Of a DNA stretch of 7,052 nt, positions 1-4,696 are shown one piece after another. Position 1 is the stretch's first letter; the number at the start of each line of letters is the position of its first letter. Under the pieces are notes generated by a model. That model saw only the letters and a list, made by a program, of their open reading frames with translations. It ran no database searches and was not told the DNA's origin. The translations under genes and the position numbers were made by a program. Origin of the DNA: Holophagaceae bacterium (GTDB taxonomy: Bacteria; Acidobacteriota; Holophagae; Holophagales; Holophagaceae); NCBI GenBank assembly GCA_003158505.1, contig PMJK01000174.1, forward strand, positions 22,720 through 29,771, given 5' to 3'.

Positions 1-38
1 TCGCGCGGCGATGTGGGGTTTTGTCAGGAGCTCTCGTT

Positions 39-43
39 GGAGG
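39..43 (+). promoter_or_regulatory. Ribosome binding site that sets the start of the TonB-like gene
   Basis: GGAGG lies four bases before the ATG at 48. The same reading frame could begin at a TTG at 21, which would add nine residues in front of the signal peptide. That TTG has no comparable purine-rich element at the right distance, so the ATG at 48 is preferred. Confidence 0.75.
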
Positions 44-47
44 TCTC

Positions 48-755
48 ATGCGCATCGCCCTCTCCCTGCTACTGATCGCCCTGCCTCTCGCAGCGGCGAA
101 AAAGCCCACGGCAGCTCAGCTTCAGGCCCAGGTGAAGCGCCTCACCGAGGAACGTGACGTCTTGAAGGAGCGGTTGGCGGCCACCGAGAGCCTCCAGCAG
201 GAGGCTGCCGGGGCCAAGAAGGCCCGGGATCTGGCGCGCGCTGAAGCCGAGGCGGCCCGCAAGGAGACTGATCAGCTCCGGGCCGCCCTCAAGGAAAACC
301 AGGGTGGCGGCGATGCCATCCTGAACGAGCTCCAGGAAGCCAAGCTGGACGCCGAGGAGACCAAGGCCGAAGCCGAGCGTCTCAGGGCTCAGAACACCTC
401 CCTGCAGTTCAAGGCCAACGCCGTACCGGGCGAGGGCGATCTGGTGCAATTGAGCGAGGAAATCCAGCCCGCGAGGCCCATCAACCTAGCCCGGGCCACC
501 CCCCACCTGAAATCTTCGGGCCTATTCTCCGCCAAGCCCAAGGGCGTGGTGGTGGTCCAGGTGCTGATCAGCGAGAAGGGGGACGTGCTTGCTGCCCGCC
601 TCCTCCAGGGACTCCCGGGGGATTCCCCCGATGCCAAGGGGGCGGGAGAGGCCTGTGTGGAGGCCGCCAAGCACCTCGTCTTCGATCCGGCCACCTCCAA
701 GGACGGCAAGACGCATTTCAAGGTCTGGCAGGGCGTCGGGTTCTACCTGGAATGA
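48..755 (+). CDS. Exported coiled-coil protein with TonB-like C-terminal domain
   Basis: The 235-residue product starts with a short signal peptide (about residues 1-17: Arg2, a Leu/Ile/Ala core, then an AAA cleavage-like site before Lys-Lys). Residues about 21-122 are rich in Ala, Glu, Lys and Leu with heptad-like spacing, a predicted coiled coil. Residues about 160-235 resemble the TonB C-terminal fold: a VVVQVLIS-type strand, a GDV turn, a helix ending in CVEAAKHLVFDPA, and a final strand. In TonB-family proteins this domain contacts outer-membrane receptors or other envelope partners. There is no separate membrane anchor or proline-rich spacer, so this is not a classical TonB; a periplasmic adaptor or scaffold is more likely. 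It may be the last gene of a transcript entering from the left. It converges on truA. The domain assignment is fairly sure; the cellular role is unknown. Confidence 0.72.
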   Translation: MRIALSLLLIALPLAAAKKPTAAQLQAQVKRLTEERDVLKERLAATESLQQEAAGAKKARDLARAEAEAARKETDQLRAALKENQGGGDAILNELQEAKLDAEETKAEAERLRAQNTSLQFKANAVPGEGDLVQLSEEIQPARPINLARATPHLKSSGLFSAKPKGVVVVQVLISEKGDVLAARLLQGLPGDSPDAKGAGEACVEAAKHLVFDPATSKDGKTHFKVWQGVGFYLE

Positions 756-763
756 GGGCTGCG

Positions 764-788
764 GGGCTGTGGGAGAGGGGCCCAGCCC
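764..788. terminator. Weak GC hairpin between the convergent TonB-like and truA genes
   Basis: GGGCT at 764-768 and GGG at 771-773 can pair with CCC at 781-783 and AGCCC at 784-788, leaving a two-base bulge and a seven-base loop. It sits in the 59-base gap between two converging stop codons, where a bidirectional terminator would be expected. No real T tract follows on either strand, so the call is tentative. Confidence 0.25.
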
Positions 789-814
789 TAATCCTTCGGC
801 CTACAGCCTAAAGG

Positions 815-1612
815 CTACAGCCCCTCCCGCTCGCCCCAGGGACTTGGCTCGCCCACGCCCCAGTGGGCCTCGTACCAGATCTTTTCGAGGCAAAGGCCTT
901 CGGGGGGGGCGGTCTGACCCGCGCACCTCCGGTCCCTCGATCGTAGCACCCCGTCGAGGGCATTCACCGGGCGCCGCCCCCGACCGACCTCCACCAGGGT
1001 ACCGGCCATGATGCGCACCTGATGCATGAGGAAACTGGTGCCTTCGAAAACCAACTCGGCGCCCCCTTCCAGCGGAACGATCCGGATGTCGTGAATGGTC
1101 CGCACGGGTGTCGCCGCGCCGCATTCCGAACAACGGAAGCTGGTGAAGTCGTGGGTGCCAACCAGGGGTGATGCCGCCACCGCCATGAGGTCCAGATCAA
1201 GCGGGACCGCCTGATGAACCTGCCAGCGAAAGGCCGCCTGCAGAGGGTCCGCCGCAGGGCCAAGGCCCAGCCGGTAGACATAGCGCTTGGCCACCGCATG
1301 CTGGCGAGGGAAGAATCCCTCCGGTGCCGGTTGGACCGCCAGGACCCGGATATCCGCCCGGAGATGGGCGTTCAGGGCCATGAGCAGGCGAAAGGGTTCC
1401 CAGGCCCGGGCCGTGTGAATGAGCACACCCTGCGCGCGCGCATGCACGCCGGCATCCGTCCGACCGGTGCCCTGGGGCAGCGGCGCCCCTGGATCGAAGG
1501 CCTGCAGGGCCTTCCACAAATCCCCCTGACCACTTCGCAGCACCGACTGGATCTGCCAGCCGTGGAAGCCGCCTCCCGCGTAGGCCACCTTGAGGAAGTA
1601 GGGATGGGTCAT
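815..1612 (-). CDS. truA: tRNA pseudouridine synthase A (TruA)
   Basis: TruA converts uridines 38-40 in the anticodon stem-loop of many tRNAs to pseudouridine and acts in the cytoplasm. The 265-residue product has the usual family length and its landmarks in order: an N-terminal YAGGGFHGWQ segment (residues 11-20), the catalytic GRTDAGVHA motif with Asp53, a KRYVYRL core strand, HDFTSF in the middle, and the C-terminal HQVRIMAGTLVEVG motif. No key residue is missing. The ATG at 1610-1612 places the first core strand where the family expects it, but the only SD-like bases (AGGGG) are one base from the start codon, and a -10-like TATCAT lies just upstream. The gene stands alone on the minus strand, converging on the TonB-like gene and diverging from the HU gene. 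Confidence 0.96.
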   Translation of the reverse strand: MTHPYFLKVAYAGGGFHGWQIQSVLRSGQGDLWKALQAFDPGAPLPQGTGRTDAGVHARAQGVLIHTARAWEPFRLLMALNAHLRADIRVLAVQPAPEGFFPRQHAVAKRYVYRLGLGPAADPLQAAFRWQVHQAVPLDLDLMAVAASPLVGTHDFTSFRCSECGAATPVRTIHDIRIVPLEGGAELVFEGTSFLMHQVRIMAGTLVEVGRGRRPVNALDGVLRSRDRRCAGQTAPPEGLCLEKIWYEAHWGVGEPSPWGEREGL

Positions 1613-1624
1613 GCCCCTATGATA
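1613..1624 (-). promoter_or_regulatory. Putative -10 hexamer giving a leaderless truA mRNA
   Basis: On the minus strand TATCAT (five of six bases matching TATAAT) at 1619-1624 is followed by six bases and then the truA ATG. Transcription starting seven bases past the hexamer would begin at the A of the start codon. No good -35 element is seen at 16-18 bases; a TTGGCC lies 20 bases upstream. The assignment rests on sequence only. Confidence 0.35.
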
Positions 1625-1763
1625 GGCCTGGGACGGGACTGAGCGGCCAAGCAGGCTCTGAATCGCCCGTTCTACGGTGATCTGCGAGATCCATGAGACT
1701 TACAGCCGAGCATTTCCGCCCTTTCCGTTGTTCCATGACCTCCTGGAAGCCCTAACGACGCCA
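1625..1763. other. Intergenic stretch with no recognisable feature
   Basis: This is the truA-proximal part of the 351-base gap between the truA start and the HU start. I see no tRNA-like cloverleaf, repeat, convincing ORF or terminator here. It may carry upstream control sites for either divergent gene. The rest of the gap holds the HU promoter and leader. Confidence 0.5.
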
Positions 1764-1820
1764 ATCTTCATTTTTTTACACAAGAAAAGCCTTGACCACA
1801 CTGCGTCTGCGGCGTAGCTT
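1764..1820 (+). promoter_or_regulatory. Putative sigma-70-type promoter with AT-rich upstream tract for the HU gene
   Basis: TTGACC at 1792-1797 is separated by 17 bases from TAGCTT at 1815-1820. The -35 matches the consensus in five of six bases, and the -10 keeps the important first T, A and last T. Upstream, 1764-1789 contains a run of seven T and an AAGAAAA tract, which stands out in this GC-rich window and resembles an UP element. The expected transcript start near 1827 would leave an HU leader of about 137 nt. Confidence 0.5.
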
Positions 1821-1841
1821 CTTGGCAGTTTAGGAAATACA

Positions 1842-1947
1842 GGATTCATAGGCCTCTTGGGGCCCTTGATGATTGAAAATCCAGTAAAGACGGTCATCTC
1901 TCATCGGAGATGATTTCGTTTTTCTCAACCCGGGGACACAGTTCCCC
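1842..1947 (+). promoter_or_regulatory. Structured 5' leader of the HU gene with a terminator-like hairpin
   Basis: Three foldable segments occur in order. GGATT at 1842-1846 can pair with AATCC at 1878-1882, enclosing GGCC at 1851-1854 and GGCC at 1861-1864. TCATCTC at 1894-1900 pairs perfectly with GAGATGA at 1907-1913 around a six-base loop, and is followed by a T-rich TTTCGTTTTT run, the layout of an intrinsic terminator or attenuator. GGGGA at 1932-1936 pairs with TCCCC at 1943-1947, ending seven bases before the Shine-Dalgarno sequence. The leader could attenuate or stabilise HU mRNA, or the first part could be a short RNA of about 95 nt. No known riboswitch class is recognised. Confidence 0.4.
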
Positions 1948-1953
1948 AATTTC

Positions 1954-1958
1954 GGAGG
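1954..1958 (+). promoter_or_regulatory. Ribosome binding site that sets the HU start
   Basis: GGAGG lies five bases before the ATG at 1964. The frame is open back to an ATG at 1910, which would add 18 residues absent from HU proteins and would fall inside the terminator-like hairpin. The start at 1964 is therefore chosen. Confidence 0.85.
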
Positions 1959-1963
1959 TTCTC

Positions 1964-2260
1964 ATGAACAAGGCTGAACTGGTCAGCGCCGTCGCCGACA
2001 AGGCCGGCATCACCAAGGCCCAGGCTGCTGCTGCCCTGGATCAGGTTCTCGGTGGCGTCGCCGCCGCCCTGCGCGCAGGCGACAAGGTGACCCTCGTCGG
2101 CTTCGGCACCTTCTCCGTCGCCAACCGTGGCGCCCGCACTGGCCGCAACCCCCGCGACAACAAGCCCATCAAGATCGCTGCCAAGAAGGTTGCCAAGTTC
2201 AAGCCTGGCAAGAAGCTGGCTGACGAAGTCAACGGCAAGGGTGGCAAGAAGCGCAAGTAG
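1964..2260 (+). CDS. HU-family nucleoid DNA-binding protein
   Basis: The 98-residue product is a full-length HU/IHF-family protein, a small dimer that bends and compacts DNA. It begins MNKAELVSAVADKAGITKAQ, the typical helical N-terminus. The family signature VGFGTFSVANRGARTGRNP spans about residues 45-63 and includes Pro63 at the tip of the DNA-intercalating beta arm. The C-terminal strand and helix region KKVAKFKPGKKLADEVN follows, and the protein ends in a short basic tail (GKGGKKRK) longer than in minimal HU. The sequence looks closer to HU than to IHF alpha or beta. The gene is monocistronic, with its own promoter, a strong ribosome binding site and a strong terminator, as expected for an abundant protein. 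Confidence 0.95.
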   Translation: MNKAELVSAVADKAGITKAQAAAALDQVLGGVAAALRAGDKVTLVGFGTFSVANRGARTGRNPRDNKPIKIAAKKVAKFKPGKKLADEVNGKGGKKRK

Positions 2261-2297
2261 CGGCTGGCCATCCGGCGACCGCCGGAATCCAGGATCG

Positions 2298-2330
2298 ACG
2301 GGGCCTGTTTCGACAGGCCCCGTTTCCTGT
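2298..2330 (+). terminator. Intrinsic terminator of the HU gene
   Basis: CGGGGCCTGT at 2299-2308 pairs perfectly with ACAGGCCCCG at 2313-2322 around a TTCG tetraloop, with one further A-T pair outside. TTTCCTGT follows. The ten-base GC-rich stem, the very stable UUCG loop and a short T run 38 bases after the HU stop codon make this a confident Rho-independent terminator. Confidence 0.9.
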
Positions 2331-2450
2331 CAACACCGGTTTTTCATCGATTAATCTCTAGTACGAACTTGAACTCTGAGAGGCACGCTGCCACGGGATC
2401 TCCATTCAATGGCTCCTGGAAAACCCATGAAACATTGGGGGTGAGCTGGA

Positions 2451-2500
2451 TGGAACACCAGTGGTACGCAACTCAGGCTCACTGAAAAGTCGCCCGATAA
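2451..2500 (+). promoter_or_regulatory. Candidate flagellar promoter(s) upstream of fliL
   Basis: CCCGATAA at 2493-2500 matches seven of eight bases of the sigma-28 -10 element GCCGATAA and sits 22 bases before the fliL start. The expected -35 region is poor (CTCAGGCT at 2472-2479). An alternative is a sigma-54-like TGGAAC, five bases, TGGTA at 2451-2466, but its -12 dinucleotide is GT instead of GC. Either would suit a flagellar gene, and neither is strong. The strong HU terminator upstream implies that fliL needs its own promoter. Confidence 0.3.
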
Positions 2501-2522
2501 ATAGGCTTCAGAAGAGGTCCCC

Positions 2523-3170
2523 ATGTCCGAGGAAACTGCTGGCCCGAAGAAAAGCCCAGTGAAACTGATCATCATCATCCTGGCCGCCCTGGTGGTCCTA
2601 GGTGGTGGCGCGTTCGGAACCAGGCTGATCCTGAAGAAGAGAGCAGCTGCCAAGGCCACCGCGGCAGAGCAGGCCAAGGCCCAGGAGGCCCAGGCCCAGG
2701 CGAGCCCTGGCGTCGAAGCATCGGCCCAGGAGGGGGACGACTCCGAGGATTGCGGAGATACCGGCGAGAAGCAGGAGGGGGGAGAGCATGGCGGCCCTGC
2801 GGGAGCCCCCGTGATGGTGATGACCCGCACCGTGAACCTCACCGGACCGCGGCGGAACGCCTTTCTTCGCTGTGAACTGAACATCCTCTTCTGCGACTCG
2901 GAGTTGGGCAAGCTCGTCTCCGGCGACAAGCCCTCCCCCGAGAAGAGCCTCATCCAATCCATCGTTCTGGAGACCCTGTCGGGAAAGAGCGTGGAGGAAG
3001 CCTCCGACGCCGAATCCCGCGAGGCCCTGCGCAAGGAGATGAAGGACAAGCTGAATGAGCAGTTCAAGCCCCATCCGCCAAAACCCGACGAGAAAGAAGA
3101 TCCGAAGCACAAGAAGCCCAAGCGGCCCATCAAGAGCGTACTCATCGTGGACTGGGCCATCCAGCAGTGA
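2523..3170 (+). CDS. fliL: Flagellar basal body-associated protein FliL
   Basis: FliL is an inner-membrane protein that surrounds or supports the flagellar stator and affects motor torque. The 215-residue product has a short cytoplasmic N-terminus, one membrane segment (about residues 14-36), an Ala/Gln/Glu-rich low-complexity linker (about 40-95) and a periplasmic FliL domain. In that domain TRTVNLTG (101-108), FLRCELNILF (114-123), a helix with IQSIVLETLSGKS and the closing strand IKSVLIVDWAIQQ follow the family order. Odd points are the long acidic linker and a Lys/Pro-rich insertion (about 182-202) just before the last strand. AGAGG at 2513-2517 is five bases from the ATG. fliN follows after 68 bases. 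The family assignment is fairly firm even though overall identity to textbook FliL looks low. Confidence 0.85.
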   Translation: MSEETAGPKKSPVKLIIIILAALVVLGGGAFGTRLILKKRAAAKATAAEQAKAQEAQAQASPGVEASAQEGDDSEDCGDTGEKQEGGEHGGPAGAPVMVMTRTVNLTGPRRNAFLRCELNILFCDSELGKLVSGDKPSPEKSLIQSIVLETLSGKSVEEASDAESREALRKEMKDKLNEQFKPHPPKPDEKEDPKHKKPKRPIKSVLIVDWAIQQ

Positions 3171-3238
3171 ATGGCCTGGCATGGCCGTTGCGATGCGGAG
3201 GGCCTGAGTCCATGCTTTGACAGGACCGGGGGAGGGAC

Positions 3239-3547
3239 ATGGCCATCAAGCGGGGTGAGCGAATCGAGGGTGACCGTGTGCTCAACTTCGAGCAGGTGGT
3301 GGCCGAGGTCATGCCCTTCATCGACACACCCCTCAAGCTGGAGATCCAGCTTGGCCAGACTCGCCTGACCATCCGCGAGTTGCTGGACCTGGAGCCTGGA
3401 TCCCTGGTGGAGCTCAAGAAGAGTGCCGGAGAGCCCATGGACGTGCTGTGCAAGGACCGGGTGCTGCTTCGAGGCGAGGTGACCGTACTGGAAGACAGTC
3501 TCGGCCTGCGGGTCACCGAAATCATGGATTCCGACCGCAAGGTCTAG
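3239..3547 (+). CDS. fliN: Flagellar motor switch protein FliN
   Basis: FliN forms the lower part of the cytoplasmic C-ring with FliM and FliG, takes part in switching and helps dock export components. The 102-residue product is a compact FliN: a short helical N-terminus, then one SpoA/surface-presentation domain (about 28-98). Family landmarks are TPLKLEIQLGQTRLTIRELL, GSLVELKKSAGEPMDVL and the strand RGEVTVLEDSLGLRVTEI. GGGGGAGGG at 3228-3236 is a strong ribosome binding site two bases before the ATG. It lies 68 bases after fliL and was probably co-transcribed with it. fliM, which often sits between them, is absent here. The TAG stop is part of the CTAG that flanks the inverted-repeat element downstream. 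Confidence 0.94.
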   Translation: MAIKRGERIEGDRVLNFEQVVAEVMPFIDTPLKLEIQLGQTRLTIRELLDLEPGSLVELKKSAGEPMDVLCKDRVLLRGEVTVLEDSLGLRVTEIMDSDRKV

Positions 3548-3578
3548 GAGCCTGTCCAAGTAATTGGAAGGCCCCGCG
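3548..3578 (+). repeat. Left terminal inverted repeat
   Basis: This 31-base end pairs with 3787-3816. The alignment has three mismatches and one single-base gap. The outer 15 bases differ at only one position, and the inner nine bases (GGCCCCGCG) are identical. Confidence 0.85.
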
Positions 3579-3786
3579 CGCGCGGCGCCGCACGAGCGAG
3601 GCCAGGAAGGCGAGGTGAGCGTAGCGGGTACTACGCGATCCGAGTCTGACGCCGCATCGCGACGTGCGCCGCCACACGCCCTCCAGGATGGGCCCAGGCG
3701 GGCGTCCCGCGGCGTCAGCGCCCTTGGATGATGCCACCACATCGCCCTGCGGGCCCTTCCTGGCGGTGCATCCCGCCTGGACCCAT

Positions 3787-3816
3787 CGCGGGGCCATCGA
3801 ATACTCGGACAGGCTC
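3787..3816 (-). repeat. Right terminal inverted repeat
   Basis: Read on the minus strand, this 30-base end begins GAGCCTGTCCGAGTA and ends GGCCCCGCG, matching the left end. It is followed on the plus strand by CTAG at 3817-3820, identical to the tetranucleotide outside the left end. Confidence 0.85.
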
Positions 3817-3862
3817 CTAGAGCAAGCCTCCAGGCCCATCCTATGGCATCCTGAAAGTTCCC

Positions 3863-4696
3863 ATGGATGCCCACCGCCCCAGCGCCCCGCCGCTCGCCCT
3901 TTGTCTGGGCGGGCTGGATCCGTCCGGAGGGGCTGGCCTCCTCCGGGATGTCCTGACCCTGTCGGAACTGGGCTGCCAGCCCATGGCCGTGAGTCTCGCC
4001 GAGACCCTTCAGAACGGCTTGGCCTGTCTGCGCATCGAACCACCCGCCATGGACCCAGTCCAGCGCGTCGAGGCCCTCGCCCCGCACCTGGTCGGCCGGT
4101 GGGGTGTGAAGCTCAGCTTCTGCGCCCTCGGCGCGACGGATTTTCGCCGCCTCTGTGCCACCCTGCGGCACCTGGCCCCGCCCCTCCGCATCTGGGATCC
4201 CATCCTCGCACCCAGTGCGGGCGTGGGCCTGCACGACGGCGGGGACCTCCGCCGGATGGCCGCGGACCTTCTGCCCATGGGCGGCTGGGTGGTGAGTCCC
4301 AACCGGGATGAGGCCGCCGCTTTTGCGGGTCTGCCTCCCGAGGCCATCCGCAGCGCCCCGGTCGAGGCCCTCGCCACCCCGTGGCTGGAGGCCGGCGCCT
4401 GGGCCGTCTGGCTGAAAGGGGGCCATGCCGCTGGGGACCAGGTGCAGGATGTCTGGATCAACCAGGAAGGCATCCAACCCCTGGAGACCGTACCAAGGCT
4501 CCCGGGCGAACGCCGGGGCACGGGCTGCCTGTTGTCGGCCACCTGGCTGGGGTTGCGTCTCCAGGGCAGGGATGATCTCCAGGCGGCCTTGGAATCCGCT
4601 CGCAGGTTGAGGGCCCGCTGGGACCTCGCCTTCTCGCCCGGCGGTGCCGGACGGGCCATGTTCACGCCGTTCCCGGCCCTCCAGGAGACTCCGTGA
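3863..4696 (+). CDS. thiD: ThiD-family hydroxymethylpyrimidine/phosphomethylpyrimidine kinase
   Basis: ThiD phosphorylates hydroxymethylpyrimidine and then its monophosphate to the diphosphate for thiamine synthesis. The 277-residue product shows the ribokinase-fold order of the family: GLDPSGGAG (17-25), Gln50-Asn51 where ThiD has its substrate-binding QN, WDPILAPSAG (111-120), VSPNRDEAAAF (144-154), WLKGGH (183-188) and the anion-hole motif GTGC (219-222) with Cys222. One family motif is altered: the usual KIGM is KLSF (83-86), next to the pyrimidine pocket, so the substrate may differ slightly. Only two lysines occur, Lys83 and Lys185. The ribosome binding site is weak (GAAAG at 3853-3857). 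The gene overlaps the next one by four bases. No other thiamine gene is in the window. Family is sure; exact substrate less so. Confidence 0.87.
   Translation: MDAHRPSAPPLALCLGGLDPSGGAGLLRDVLTLSELGCQPMAVSLAETLQNGLACLRIEPPAMDPVQRVEALAPHLVGRWGVKLSFCALGATDFRRLCATLRHLAPPLRIWDPILAPSAGVGLHDGGDLRRMAADLLPMGGWVVSPNRDEAAAFAGLPPEAIRSAPVEALATPWLEAGAWAVWLKGGHAAGDQVQDVWINQEGIQPLETVPRLPGERRGTGCLLSATWLGLRLQGRDDLQAALESARRLRARWDLAFSPGGAGRAMFTPFPALQETP

Larger units (their letters stand above)
3544..3820. mobile_element. MITE-like non-autonomous element with long terminal inverted repeats
   Basis: The segment is bounded on both sides by CTAG (3544-3547 and 3817-3820), probably a 4-bp target duplication. Inside are inverted repeats of about 30 bases beginning GAGCCTGTCC(A/G)AGTA. 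Further inverted pairs lie within: 3601-3610 with 3755-3764 (10 of 10), 3646-3655 with 3709-3718 (10 of 10) and 3687-3702 with 3772-3787 (15 of 16), plus a local six-base hairpin at 3619-3636. Most of these nest, so a single strand could fold into one long hairpin. No transposase motif is visible in any frame. The GAGCCTGT-type ends and the CTAG target recall IS5-superfamily elements, but that family link is inference. It fills almost all of the gene-free gap between fliN and thiD. Confidence 0.8.

Noticed and set aside
1..75. Possible C-terminal end of an upstream gene overlapping the first CDS, with a stop at 73-75 in frame 1
   Set aside because: Only about 24 codons are visible and they match nothing I recognise, so it cannot be told from chance.
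801..822. Short direct repeat CTACAGCC (801-808 and 815-822) at the truA stop
   Set aside because: There are only two eight-base copies in a GC-rich gap, with no sign of function; a hairpin of five pairs with a two-base loop is too strained.
1700..1897. Minus-strand 65-codon frame in the truA-HU gap
   Set aside because: It runs antisense through the HU promoter and leader, has no recognisable motif, and fits non-coding sequence better.
2408..2483. Two tiny ORFs of about 10 codons upstream of fliL, one starting near a GGGGG run
   Set aside because: They are too short to judge, and neither shows a composition or repeat of codons that would suggest a leader peptide.
3664..3860. Open frames on both strands inside the MITE-like element
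   Set aside because: They continue from the element into flanking genes, show no transposase DDE or helix-turn-helix motif, and follow from the GC-rich inverted repeats.
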